Of a DNA stretch of 64,000 nt, positions 22,158-34,405 are shown one piece after another; within the stretch, counting starts at the first letter, position 1, and each line of letters begins with the position of its first letter. The stretch comes from Saururus chinensis. Taxonomy: Eukaryota; Streptophyta; Magnoliopsida; Piperales; Saururaceae. The position numbers and the translations under genes are program-made. Below the pieces are notes generated by a model, which saw nothing but the letters and a program-made list of their open reading frames with translations, did not search any database and was not told the DNA's origin. Location: assembly GCA_035235625.1 (NCBI GenBank), contig CP141146.1, positions 22,128,501 through 22,192,500 of the forward strand, read 5' to 3'.

Positions 22158-23569
22158 TGTTGACATAAAAAAAAAATTTATTATTACAAATTCAAATGCA
22201 AAGAGTTCGGACCTTGACTAGCTCTAAATGAGACCAAATTTCCAAAATGGACGAAGTCTCAAAATTGGAAAAAAGTCCAAAAGAAAAAAAATTTCCAATG
22301 CTACACACGTAGGAATGTGATAAAAAAAATCAAATGACCAAGATTTCGGAGCTTGACTAGCTCTGAATGAGACCAAATCTTCAAAATAGATGAAGTCAAA
22401 AAAAAAAAAAAAAAAGGAAGCAAAATCTAATCCTATACGGATAGGAATGAACTAAGGCTTCTAGCAAAAATTATTACGTGAGGACCTCATGAGGCCTTGT
22501 TACACTCAAAGTTAAATGGCTAAAGGAGGCTTTGTAAGCCTCACGTAGCCACATCAAAAAAAAAATCAAATTGCAAAGGGCTGTGTGAGACCCCATAAAT
22601 CTCACATCGAAATGGCCATAAAACCGAAATAAGTAAAAGGTTAAGTAAGACTCGTGGGTCCCACGTGAAGTCTTGTTTTGTAAAAAAATATTCAGCCATA
22701 AAAAGACCAAAATGGCTAGAAACAAAAAAAAAATTATTATTAAAAATTAAGTTTCAAAGAACTCGAAGTTCAAAAGAAAAAAAAAAGTTTATGTGGAAAA
22801 TTCCATGGGCCCCATATGGAGAATGAGAAGACCAAGTCAAAGGTATGATGTCCGGCCTCCTCTCACACTTCCCACTAACTCACATTTCCCACTTCCCACT
22901 TCCCCCACTAATCAATTTGATTCTTACCAACCCTCCCACTAACCCATTTTCACATCTCCTACTAATTCACTCTCCACTTCCCACGAACTACCCTCTCAAC
23001 TCACCGCCACTACTTTGATTAACCGTACAACCCCCAACCTATAAATACCACTTCATTTTCATAAGAGGGGGCTTTTGGCTCTCAAGTCTACAGAACCTCC
23101 AAAGAGAAATCCAGAAGTCCATCACACACCAAAAGACACACAAAATTCCCAAAAAAGCCTTGACCTTTTGAAGTTTAAAGAAGTTCAAGGAGTTGAAAGA
23201 CAAGCAGAAGCATTCAAGAAGGAAGAGGAATTCGTACAAGGGAGCTCTCATTCTTCTGGAAGAAGTTTCTTTGTTTCTTCTTTCTTTTTCTAAATTTGCA
23301 GATTGTAGCCACTTCTCTTGGCAACTCTTTTTTTCTTATTTTAATAATAAAATTCCAGTTGCTTCTTCCATTTTGCCAATTAATCGAAGGGTTTCGAGAA
23401 TTAATTAATTACTACTACTCACTTCAAAGTGTAAAGAGTAGTCTTGATTAATCAAGAGAAGGTCGTCCCACATTAAAAAAAAAAAGGTTCTTCTCTACCT
23501 CTTGCAAGAGAGGATCATCTGATCCTTTCTCTTGTCTTGTGCCTAGGGAACTACCAAAATCCCCCAACA
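22158..23569 (+). repeat. 5' LTR of element 3
   Basis: 1412 bp, TG...CA ends, with poly-A and poly-purine tracts in the first half. A TATA-like CCTATAAATACCAC lies at about 23039, followed by a leader. The region around 22850-23000 is rich in CCCACT(A/T) motifs. Confidence 0.95.
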
Positions 23570-23575
23570 GATTTC

Positions 23576-23593
23576 TGGCACACCCGGTGGGAC
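23576..23593 (+). other. Primer-binding site of element 3
   Basis: TGGCACACCCGGTGGGAC begins 6 bp after the LTR end. It starts with TGG, as needed to pair with a tRNA CCA end. The tRNA cannot be named with certainty. Confidence 0.6.
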
Positions 23594-23622
23594 CTTCTCC
23601 TCCTTCCATCTCTTTGGTAAAA

Positions 23623-24875
23623 ATGGAAGCTACTAAAAACTTCAAGCTCGTCATTAATTTTGACGAGGCTAAGTTTCAAGCTTTCTTGGCTAAGTATAAA
23701 CAAGAAGAAAAAATGGTGATTCCGGTTGACACCAACATGGATGGTACATGCAATTCTAAGAAGACTAAAATGAGTGTTTCAACGCCTAAGACCACTCACT
23801 CCCCTCACTCTGCCTATGGCAAAGGTCTGAGTAGTGACAGTGTGTTTTCAAGGCTAAAATGCAATACTCATGAAGATTTTGGGAGTCAAGCTTATCTGAA
23901 GCCTAAGACCACTCACTCCCCTCACTTTGCCTATGGTGAAGCTTTGAGCGGTGACAGTGTGTCTTCAAGGCTAAAGCACAATACTTCTGGAAAGTTTGGG
24001 AATCAAGATCATATGGAGCCGAAGACCACTCACTCCCCTCATTTTGCTGATGGCAAAGCTTTGAGCGGTGACAGTGTGTTTTCAAGGCTAAGTTACAATA
24101 CTCACGGAGATCTATTGAACCAAGTTCATCCGAAGCCTATGACCATTCACTCCCCTCACTTTGCTTTTAGCAAAAGATCGAGTAGTGAAAGTGTGTTCTC
24201 AAGGCTAGGGGACAAAGTTCTAAGTGGAAAGTCAAAAAAGGCTCTGAATGTTTCAAGACGTATGAAGAAGGCAAAAGCCACAATTCAAGGGGCTAAAAGA
24301 AGTGAGAACAATAGCCTCATTGATGTTTGTATATGGGATACATCATGTCGTTTTCCAACCTCCTTCAAAGAGCTACGACAAAAGAATCGGTTTAAGCTGT
24401 TGGAAGATGCAAATGGGGAAATGACAACAAGTTTGTTCTTGATACCCCAAAAAGCCAAAAAGAAAAATGGACCCATGATTGTGACATTCCCCAAGAATGG
24501 AGAATTCTTTCAGCCTGGAAAGAAGAAAATGCCATCTGCTTTCAAGGCAAAGTCAAAGAAAATTTCTTGCATGATGGTAGAAATTCCTGGCGATAAGAGG
24601 ATTGGGCAAAAAGAAAAACACATGCCCAAAAGGCATGTTACTGAACATGATTCACTTGCAACGAAGAATGAAGTTTCACAAAATAGTTATCCTACTTTGG
24701 GTAATAATTCAAATCCCAAGGGATGGAATCCTATGAAGAAAAGAGGACAAAAAAGTATGAGATGGGGAAACTCTTTCCCGAAAAGGGAAGATGATGATTT
24801 CACCCACCATGAATATTTTTCAAAAATGACTCAACAAAGTGTGCTACTCCCATGCCCTACGTGTGGCAATGGTAT
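23623..24875 (+). pseudogene. Gag-region ORF of element 3, first part, with 4 internal repeats
   Basis: The reading frame from the Met at 23623 continues to the nested LTR. It has an N-terminal MEATKNFKLVINFDEAKFQA segment, then four imperfect units of about 38 residues, each carrying (K/M)T(T/I)HSPHFAYGKALSGDSVFSRL-type sequence. A Lys-rich basic region and CPTCGNG follow. The SVFSRL motif is common in Tat-lineage gag-protease proteins. No typical retrotransposon capsid domain is recognisable, so gag may be shortened or diverged. The frame reads on into the nested LTR until a stop at 25021, which is accidental. Confidence 0.7.
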
Positions 24876-26732
24876 TGTAATGTCCCAGAATTTTCTACGA
24901 TTTTCTGTGATTTTCCTGCTATTTTTCTGGTCATTTTCGGCGGAAAAATGTGACGCTATGGCGTATTCATATTTAGATATTTTTCCCCGTATTTATACCC
25001 ATAGAGTCGGGTGTGGGGCTTAGTCGTAGGCCGCAGGCCTCGCTGCGCACTTAGGGCGCAAGTTTTGGAGCTACAACGCGTAACCGGGAGGTAAACGCGT
25101 GTTAGGGACGTGGATGTAAAAATTAAAAAGATTTTATATAAAAATCAACTCATCCATCGGTTTTCACAGAACCGACATTCCAGAAAATTTTCATCGACGT
25201 CCAGTGAGTTTTTTTGAGAACCCGAGCCAGATTCCGGTCGCTCCGTTCTCCCTCCTCCGTCATCGGATTTCGGCGATTCTTGTCCTGATCTGCTTTGCCT
25301 TACCGCCACGAGTCCATAGACACCGGCTATGACCGCCGCCACGGCCTCTTCGCTCCTACACGAGGTACCGAACCTTTTTTGGGATGTGGGTGTACGATTT
25401 TGACATCGTTTGCGGCCGCTCTCAACTAGACTTATGTTTAGTTGGCCGCTAGGAACCCATAGGCGCTGGCTAGAGCCGCCGCCATGCTTTCTTCGCTCCG
25501 TGGTGAGCTACCGAATTTTTGGTCGGGTTTTATTTATATTTTTCATCTCACTGTCCGTGAGATTTTTTTTGGACGCCGATGTGTTCCGGTCGTTGTCCGG
25601 TCACCGGTAGGACTCCGTCCAGCCTACCTCGACCCAGTGTCGGTAGGGGGTTGTCGTTTCTGACCCCGCCCCGCCTTTATTGCCTTGCTCCGCCCAATTA
25701 GACGCTTTGGGTGCGTCTCGGGTCGCTAGCATCGGCGAGTCGTGGGCCTTTTGGCCATCATGGGCTCTGCCCCGGCTCGGCGACAGTGAGGGCCAGCCTC
25801 ACTTGACCCGATTATACACTCTACTCGGAGTGGGCTGCTTGCCTTTGCCCTATATCGTGCGAGATGCACAGCCACCGCACTACGTGTGTTAGTTGTGGGT
25901 GGCGATCGGCGATGTCGCCGTTTTGATCGGCCACCACTTCCTGGCCCTAGCCCTGTTGGCCTTATGTGGGCCTTGGGTCGCCACTGTCCGACCCATCTCC
26001 CCCTATAGTGGCACTATTTGGCCGCGTGTGCATGTGGCCACGCGTGCATTTTTGGGTTTAGGCGCCGTATTTGTGCCGCCTGACCATCGGATGGCTTTGC
26101 CACAGATTGGAGTTGACCACTAGAGTCCTCCTCCACCTTTCCACTGTCCTTGAGTGTCGCCCCATGCCCTCCGCCCTTATGTGGGCCTTTGTTGACCGAA
26201 ATCGTCGCTGTTGGGTGCTGTCCACGGCCGATTTCGACGTCTTGTGGCCGGTTGAGCACGTCTTAGCCACTAGCTGATCTTCAGTGAGTACATCATCGAC
26301 TTCTGGTCGCACCGCCACATGTGTTGGCTTGACTTTTCTCCCGGCCGCCCTAGTGTGCCGCCGTGGATCGCGGGTTTTGCCGCATTGCTTCTGACACCCT
26401 GTTTGGCAGTGATTGTTTCTGGCACTTCCAAAAATCCTCGGGACAGCAGCTCTCTCAGCTAGGCAAAGCTTTTGTCCGCCAACTCCATCGCCAACGCCGC
26501 CACCGTCGTGTGCTCGCCATCGAACGTCATGATTACGAGGTAGGGGAGCTTTGAACTCGTAAATTCATGATAGCATGCTTTGAATGAGTAGTAGCATGCT
26601 AGGATTGTATGATTCCATGCTTTGGATGTTATGTAACGATCTGATTGCATGATGTACGTGTAAGCACGATTGTATGGTATGTTGAAATGCACATGACATG
26701 CATGTTGGTTGTAAGTACGTTGGATGTATGTA

Positions 26733-26899
26733 TGTGCTAGTGATGGCTAGCGTGTTTGTTGGTAAGTTTCATACGTTGATTGAGTATGTGCTAGTGATGG
26801 CTAGCGTGCATGTTGAAGTATGTATGAATGTGTGTGCATGTGCTAGTGATGACTAGCGTGTATGTTTGATGTATGCATGTGCTAGTGATGGCTAGCATG
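26733..26899. repeat. Four copies of a 22 bp motif in the giant LTR
   Basis: TGTGCTAGTGATGGCTAGCG plus TG occurs at 26733, 26787, 26839 (G to A) and 26878 (G to A), spaced 39-54 bp. The motif contains GCTAGC. Confidence 0.9.
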
Positions 26900-28139
26900 C
26901 ATGTTCGTAAGTTACGTATGTATGACCGTATGTGTATGTTATACGTATGTGGGAGACATACGTATGTATGATGGCTTTTTGTCTATGGTATGGATATGTG
27001 TAAGTGTATGTGGGCAGAGGTATGGGCGATGGATAGTAAGAGGTTGCAGAGGCTTTGTCTGAATTTGGATACGGTTGTGTAAGCGTATGGCAGATGACAG
27101 AGGATAAGAGTATGACGGGCAAGGATTAGAATGGATCGGTTTGGGTTGGATTGTATGTTGGGCGATTGTCAGATAGTAAGAGTGTTCATAATTGTACAAG
27201 CATAACGTACACATTATGAAGCGAAAAGTAAGCATAATCAGTGAGGTATTAAGTAAGAGGGCGACAACTGGGTTTGGCTCTGAGGAGCTTAGTGTGATGA
27301 CATTTGTGTATGCTGTTTTGGCCATAAGGTAGATGGCTGAGTATGTAAGACTGTAAGGGTTCGTTGTACGGTGAGTTTTGATCCTGATGTGGACGGGTTA
27401 AGTGAAGTTTGCTGCCCTGACGAACTAGGGTTTCGGATCGGGCTCAGCTTTAGTTTGATCAGTCGAGGATTGTGAGTTTGTGTGGCATAATTATACAGCA
27501 TAATGTACTTAATTCAAACTTGAATTATAAGCACAGCTAATGATAGCGTTGTGAGTTTGAGACCTGAGGGTTCGACGGATTAAGTTCCGTGTTTGAGCTA
27601 GCCAATAATGAGTCGGCTAAGCTTTTATCATGTCTTGCCATGGTGGTTATCTTGTGGGTTGTTGTCTGTGTGCTGTGTAGAGCACCGGACGTCTTTTGCT
27701 CTGTTGAGAGCGACGTATGTTTCCGATTTGGTCTGTGTGCTGTATAAGCCCAGACGTTTGATGCTCTGTTGAGAGCGTTGTATGATTCCGCCCAAGAGTG
27801 GCACTGTATGTTTCTGCCCAAGTGGCACTATATGTTTTTATGCCCAAGAGTGGCACTGGCACTATAAGACCCATTATGGTGGGCAATTGTATGGCACTAT
27901 AAGACCCCTTATGTGTGGGTGTATGTTTGCGCGCTCAGGTAAGTAGTATCATGGACCTACTCTTACCTGTTTGATCCTGTGCCCCATGAGCACTGGTGTG
28001 CCTTACCTTCGGAAAAGTCCATGGCATCTAGTCACTCCCCGGAGGTTAAGGTGTTGCCCTAGTGGCATTCTTTTCCATTTCGACGCTGAAGCTTATTAGT
28101 TGTAATGAGCTTCAATGGTCGTTGATATGTGTACAATTA

Positions 28140-28440
28140 TGTGTATGAGAACGACTGTAAGTGTAAGAGTATGAGTACGATTGTAAGAGTAAGACTGTAA
28201 ACGTATGAATCCGAGTAAGACTGTAAGTGTAAGTTTCTGAGTAAGACTGTAAGTGTAAGCTGTGCGAGTAAGGTCGCACGAGTAAGTGTAAGATGTGTGA
28301 GTAAGGTCGCACAAGTAAGTGTAAGCTGTACGAGTAAGGTCGTACAGGTATGTGTAAGTTGTATGAGTGAGCATATGATTGTACGAGTAAGGTCGTACAA
28401 GTATGCGTATGTTGTATGAGTGTGCGTGCGATGGTACAAG
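28140..28440 (+). repeat. GTAAGTGTAAG-type array with four stem-loops
   Basis: The array has many GTAAG/GTATG repeats. Within it, stems of 6 bp around a constant GTAAGG loop occur at 28262-28279, 28295-28312, 28328-28345 and 28381-28398. The same hairpin occurs once at 56017-56034 in the inverted relative. Confidence 0.85.
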
Positions 28441-29214
28441 TAAGTTTGTAAGACCCTGGATAAGGGTGTTTGTGTAAGTTTCGTTTGATGGTGCTTTTAG
28501 TATGTTTTTAGCACGATAGTGCTTTTAGTATGTTTTTGGCACGTTAGTGCATTTGGTATGTTTGTATGTGCATGAGCATGATATAGATATGCTTGAGTGC
28601 TTCATGTTTGAGTTGCATGAACGCATGTATTTTATGAACTTATTGAGTTCACCGTTTGGGATTTCCCCTACTGGGTATTTTCCTACTGAGTATGAAAATA
28701 CTCACCCTACCATTTTTAGCCCCGTGGTTCGGGAGGCTTTTGTAGGTGTGTGTTGGAGAGCTCCTGGAGATGGATGCTCATTTTAGCGGTGGATTGATTC
28801 CCGTTGACTCAGGTATATGCTTGACTCACTGCGAGTTTGTTTGTGCCACGATCCGATGTATTGGGTGAAACGTTAAGATGTTTATTCTGGACTTTAATTT
28901 GGATTAGTCTGTGGACTGTTATGGGACTTGCACTCAGGCATGCCTGGGAGTATTTTGTATTTAAAGTCTATGATCATAGCGAATTTAGTCGTACGTGTGT
29001 TTTCGAGTAGCGCCTGATGATATTTGCTTTGGCCGTACGATGTTTGACCGTGTGATGAAAATATTTGGATGGAAAATGGATGTGTAGAGTTTTAAATTAT
29101 AAACTGTTTTATCAGGTTTTGATTTCGTCATTTTTCCTCCGATTTATAGACGTTATATTGCAAAAAATTTCCGTGAATTTTAAGGAAAATGTGTGAAAAA
29201 TCTCGGGCCATAAT

Positions 29215-30623
29215 GAAGAAAAACAAACAAATGATCCTTCATTTTGTTTGTTCCATCAGATCCTGGGCCATAATATTAAACAATGTTATGTCTTTAAGGA
29301 TCAAGTGCAAGCTCTAATCGATGAGGGAGTCATTAAGTTGACTCGAGAAGAAAAGAAAGTTTCTGCAAATTTAATTTCAGTCCAATTTGGGGCTTTTGAG
29401 CCGATCCAAGTAAGAGTTCCTCATAAAGAAAATGATGTGGAATTTAAATATGCAGAAGTTTTCCTAGAAGATTACGAGTCACTTGTCCCTCTTCAAATAT
29501 CAGATGGCACCTTCATGTGGGTGCATCCAGATCTTTTGAAAGATGAAAGTTGGGAGATCGTTCAGAAGAAGTCTTGCACTCCCAAAGTATATGATATTAC
29601 TAAAATGGGGGCATTCCTTCCCCCACCCAAGTTACGTGGAGTGACTAAGTCAAAAAACAAAAACAAAAAGAAAAAGAAAGCTAAAAGGAAGAGTGAAGTC
29701 TTGCCGGTAGAATTACTTGAGCAAGAGCCAAGGATTCCATGCACTTTGGCAGAATTTATGCCACCGGAACCATGGGAAAAGGAGGAGAGGCTAAATGACA
29801 TGGTGGTCCCAATTCTCGAAGAGAAAGAATGATCGAAGAATTTTGGGAATGCAACAATGTCATTATTATCTCAGACTCAGAAAGTGAAGATAACCATTCA
29901 GAAGTTGAAGATAATCTTGTCATTGTGTTGGATTATGAGTCGGATGACTCAATTGAAATTCGACAAAATGTTTTAAGTCAAGAGTTGGACATTGAAGTAA
30001 ACAACAATGAACCATGGTCAACTTTTGAATATGGGGAACACTTCCTTCCAAATGGATGGAGAGCTTGGCCAGAAGATGAAGTGAGAACCATCCTTTGGGA
30101 GAACACAGACACAGAAACTAAAATAGATAAACCTTGGCCGGTGTTTGAAAATCAAAATGAGAAACTTTTACCTAATGGATGGAGATCATGGCCAGAAGAT
30201 GAAGAAAGAGCTATCCTTTGGGAAAACAAAGACACAGAAACCAAAATAGATACGGCTTGGGAAGAAAAAGAAAAAGAGGATGACCCGAAAAGAAAAAAGA
30301 TTAAGCGAGAAGTAGAAAGCGTTGCGGGGCTGCCACAATCAAAAGAAGGTAACCCTCTAACTCAATCTCTTGTAAATCAAGAGAATGACAAGATGATCGT
30401 ACCAATTGAAGAAGATGAAGAGGATGAAGAAGCAACTCATGAGTGCCATATGGTTTCAGTTAAAGACTCAAAGCTAGAAGTGGACTTAATCGAGTCATCT
30501 AACCAAATAGAGTCTATGACAAGAGACTTTCAAGATATGAAAATAAGTCTTCGCCCTTCTTGGATTGGGTTATCTTCAAAAAAGAATTTAGAAGTCTCAC
30601 CAAAAGAAAAAAAAAGTGTTTGA
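29215..30623 (+). pseudogene. Gag-region ORFs of element 3, second part
   Basis: After the nested LTR the frame resumes with a CLFHQILGHNIKQCYVFKDQ zinc-knuckle-like segment and QALIDEGVIKLTREEKK, typical of the C-terminal gag region of Tat elements. At about 29830 a frameshift leads to an acidic frame (29829-30623). That frame has two tandem units of about 45 residues sharing LPNGWR.WPEDE, then ILWEN.DTETKID. A further shift near 30600 leads to the protease frame. These would be the gag-protease linker. Indels break it. Confidence 0.7.
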
Positions 30624-32713
30624 AAGCCAAAACTCTAGACATGGTAACAAAGATACCCTCTCGCTTGCCTCAGCCTCTCAGGGTGACTTCTTTTACGGGA
30701 AAAGATTCGTTATCAAGAAGAAATACTAGATTGAGGTCTAGAAGGGCTAAGTCTCACATTAAATTTTTTAGAGACCAAGTTATGACCTCCAAAACTCAAA
30801 TCAAGATACCAAATGTTCAACCTCAAATTTTAAAAGATTATGAAGAACATTGGGTTGAGCATATGGGACGAAAGCGGTACAAGATAAGGCTCCCCAAAGT
30901 CTCTCCATGGGCAAGTGATGAAAAAATTATCCCTAGTGGATGGGGAAGTGATGATGAATCAATTATTGCTCCTTTGAAAGAAAAAGACAAGGACGATAAG
31001 AAGACATTCATGTGTAACATGATTTCTCTTAATCATAAGTTTGCTCCAACAATCAAAGAGGAATACTTGGTTAAAGACTTTTGCAACATGACCAAGTCAA
31101 CGAAGGAAGAAGTTGTTGGTGAAACTTATGAGGATTCTGCATCTGATTCCGAGGGAAGTATGGAGCAAATCCACAACACCGAAGAATCAAATCCTGGAAC
31201 AAGATCAGGGCGAGATTATCACAAAGATTATTCTGACTATTGGAAGGAAAAAGAAAAAATAAAACAACAAAAAGTTGTCCGGTTTCAAGAGCCAGTTAAA
31301 AGAAGTTCACCTCTTCCTAATATAAGTGAGCCTTTGAATTATGACTTGATTGCTCAACTAGCAAATGTGCCTGCCAGGTTGACTATGTATGATTTGCTTC
31401 GATTGTCTCCAAAGATTAGGAAGACGGTTGTCAATGTGCTAATGGAAGTTGAAAAATATGCACCTCATGTCAACCGTGTTGAAATCAAAGGGGAGAAAGA
31501 AATATGTGAAAAATGTCATGAAGTTAAGTTTGAAAATCTTCAAATGGCAATCACATTCTCAAAGGATGACATGCTACTTGGAGACATAAAACATACAAGG
31601 TCATTGTATCATACAGGGTATATTGGTCATGTAGAACTGCGTCAAATTCAAATAGATCCAGGCTCTGGAATCAATATTCTCCCAGTTCGTACCTTGGAAT
31701 ACTTAGGAATTTCTATGAAGAAGCTTACTCCTACAATGATAAGTATTCAAGGATACGATGCAAATTCACAAAAAGCTAAGGGAAAGATCCACCTAAAATG
31801 TCGAATTGGAAGTTTGAAGTCTGAAGTGATGTGTTATGTGATCAGCAATCAAACTTCCTACAGCCTTTTGTTAGGCCGAACTTGGATACATGAAAACTTA
31901 GTGATCCCCTCAACACTTCATCAGTGCTTCAAGTATATTGGAGATGATGGACAAATTCATCGAGTCTTTGCCGACAAGAAACCATTCAAAGGTGTTGAAG
32001 CATACTTTGCTGACTCTGCAATGTATGAAGATGATGATGATGATATTGAGGAATTTGAAAACTCAAAAGCAATTGATCCGCAAGGAACCAATGCAAGGTT
32101 TGCGAATGCTAAAGGAAAGTACATTGTACATGTAAATGAAAAGCCGTATTGCAAATATGTTGTAAACGATGTAAAGAAAACGGCTTCTAAAGATGATGTA
32201 TCTCGTGTATGCGTGAATAAAAAGTTATTTTCGAGGTATATTGCATCTTCTTCTAAAACAAAAATGTTTGCAGATCAATCGAAAAATGATGATTTTTTGG
32301 AATTGGCCACTTATTTTGAGTTGCCTTTGACTTGTTTGCTTGCCTTTTCGTATATAGAAAATCCTGAGGGATCTACTTTCCTTATACCAAAAAATGATAA
32401 TTCTAAGAAAATTATATTTTACCGAACTTCTACTCTTGATCAATTATCAAGAGAGCAATCGGACTCAGAAAAAGATGAAGTTGAATTAGAAAACTATAGT
32501 TCAATTTCAAAAGACATTATGAAAAATATGGGCTACAACTTTGATTCTCCATGTGGTCTCAACAATGGTGTGGGGAGAAAAACCCCATTACAACCATCTC
32601 TAATGTCAAAACGAAAAAATTCTTCTTTACATGGCTTGGGGTTTAAACCAAACTTTATCGACTTATCTCCGCAGAACGAAAGTGACAATGAATCATGCAA
32701 AACTTCAAGTTAG
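30624..32713 (+). pseudogene. Gag-protease frame with aspartic protease, element 3
   Basis: The frame 30560-32713 (717 codons) contains the protease around 31590-31930: RQIQIDPGSGINILPVRTLE, then a flap region and LLLGRTWIH near the end, as in Tat-lineage retropepsins (D-x-GS and LLGR). N-terminal to it is a charged linker, and after it a long acidic region (YEDDDDDIEEFEN). It would cleave the polyprotein. The frame ends at a TAG at 32711-32713, and the same frame continues without other disruption into the reverse transcriptase ORF, so one nonsense mutation separates them. Confidence 0.85.
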
Positions 32714-33919
32714 GACTCAGATGTGGATACTTCTGATTTCTTTGAATCACTTGAAATGTTTAATCTTGACACAAAGTCAGTAAATATGGTCTCAATAGAA
32801 TATTATGAAAACAATGAGACTAATAACAATGAAAATAACGAAGCTAGTGATGTGGAAGAAGTGCAAGAATATGAAATTGAGGAAGAAGTGAAAATTATTC
32901 CTCCTACTGAAGATGAAGTGAGAGAAGTAAATTTAGGTACAAAGGAGCACCCACTGCCCATCTTCCTCAGCACTAGTCTTACTACAGAGGAGGCAGAATC
33001 CTTGATAAGTCTACTCAAGGAATTCAAAGATGTATTTGCCTGGAATTATACTGAAATGCCAGGATTAAGTCCGGAAATTGCCGTTCATCATTTGAACATC
33101 AAGTCTGAGGTAAAACCTGTAAAACAAGCACAAAGAAAGTTTAAGCCTTCAATAATGCAAGAAATTGAAAAAGAAGTTCAAAAGCTAAAGGAAGCCGGTT
33201 TCATTAGGGAAGAACAACACCCTGATTGGCTTGCCAATGTTGTACCAGTTATGAAAAAGAATGGAAAAATTCGTGTGTGTATCGATTTTAGAGACCTAAA
33301 TGATGCATGTCCAAAAGATGAATTCCCATTACCAATCACAGAAATTTTAGTTGATAACACAACTGGTTATGACCGTATGTCATTTATGGATGGATATTCT
33401 GGGTACAATCAAATAAAAATGAACCCTGAAGATGAGAAACATACAACATTCAGGACTCCTTTTGGTATTTATTGTTACACAGTTATGTCATTTGGCTTAA
33501 AGAATGCAGGAGCAACATATCAAAGAGCTATGACAAAAATATTTAAAGAACATTTACATAAAAGAGTGGAGTGTTATGTTGATGATCTTGCTGTCAAAAG
33601 CAAACATGCAAGTGATCACATCACAGACCTTCGTATAATCTTTGAAATTTTAAGAAAACACCAAATGAAGATGAATCCTCTCAAATGCTTTCTAGGAGTG
33701 TCTTCTGGTAAATTTTTAGGATTCATTGTAACAAAAGACGGAATCATGGTGGATCCTGCAAAAACAAAAGCAATAATAGACATGAGGCCACCAAGAAACT
33801 TGCGAGAGTTAAAGGGGCTTCAAGGGAGATTAGCCTATATAAGGAGATTTATTTCAAACTTATCTGGAAGGTGCCAACCATTCTCTCGATTGATGAAGAA
33901 AGGAGCAGACTTTGTTTAG
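32714..33919 (+). pseudogene. Reverse transcriptase of element 3
   Basis: This is 398 codons from 32723, in frame with the protease ORF. It has all RT blocks: VCIDFRDLNDACPKDEFPLP, a FMDGYSGYNQIKM box, TPFGIYCYTVMSFGLKNAGA, the catalytic CYVDDLAVKS (YVDD), and KCFLGVSSGKFLGFIVT, then the connection region LKGLQGRLAYIRRFIS. It copies the element RNA into DNA. The frame ends at TAG 33917-33919, where homologues have a Trp in an FVW segment, so a G-to-A change is likely. The catalytic core itself looks intact, which agrees with the low LTR divergence. Confidence 0.93.
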
Positions 33920-34405
33920 GACAAAGCATGTGATAATGCCTTTAATGAGATCAAACGTTATCTCACTCAACCACCGGTCTTAGCGGCACCCATCCAAGGT
34001 CGACCATTCATCCTATATACAAAAGCCCTTGATCATTCACTTGGTACAATGCTCGCACAGAAAAATGATGAAGGTCGAGAACAAGCACTGTATTACTTGA
34101 GTCGAATGATGGTTGGGGCTGAACATAGATACCCCCCCCCCCCCATTGAAAAAGAATGTTTAGCACTCATGTTTGCAGTTGAGAAGTTAAGACACTATTT
34201 GTTGGGCCAAACAACATTCGTTGTATCTCGAATCAATCCGCTCAAAATTTTGATGATGAAGGCTGGGTCTCTTAATTCTCGTTTGTCTAAATGGTCACTC
34301 TTGTTGTCACTGTATGATCTAGTTTACATTCCACAAAAAGCAGTAAAAAGTCAAGCATTAGCAGATTTTCTTGCTGAGCACCCTTTGAAAGAAAGTTCAA
34401 GGTAG
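33920..34405 (+). pseudogene. First RNase H (gypsy type) of element 3
   Basis: In frame with the RT after its stop. It reads VLAAPIQGRPFILYTKALDH, AEHRY, a proline run, IEKECLALMFAVEKLRHYLLG and SRLSKWSLLLSLYDLVYIPQ, which fits the degenerate RNase H of Tat elements. The codons for the run lie in a C14 homopolymer (34132-34145 region) where homologues have only one Ser-Pro, so slippage has lengthened it. The frame ends after ESSR, where a 4 bp duplication (AGGTAGGT) shifts it. Confidence 0.85.

Larger units (their letters stand above)
24876..29214 (+). mobile_element. Giant solo LTR, about 4.3 kb, nested in element 3 (copy P)
   Basis: It begins TGTAATGTCCCAGAATTTT and ends near AAAAATCTCGGGCCATAATG, which matches the LTR style at 55262-59840 in opposite orientation. 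Shared tracts include the pair reading ACGAGGTAGGGGA and ATGATAGCATGCTTTGA (26537-26583 versus about 57550-57600), a GTAAGTGTAAG array, and the gene-poor GC-rich first part (25020-26500). No pol or gag is inside. I could not find a clean 5 bp target duplication, so the right border is uncertain by a few bases. It splits the gag frame of element 3. Confidence 0.8.

Noticed and set aside
24876..25023. C-terminal extension of the gag-region ORF of element 3
   Set aside because: These codons come from the nested LTR (it starts TGTAATGTCCC), so the extension is accidental.
26892..28439. Several Thr/Tyr/His-rich minus-strand ORFs
   Set aside because: They translate the GTAAG and GTATG low-complexity arrays of the giant LTR. 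Multiple frames are open at once and none resembles a protein.
28140..28440. CRISPR-like array of short repeats
   Set aside because: Repeats are contiguous and variable, without unique spacers, and the genome is eukaryotic. It is an LTR-internal tandem array.
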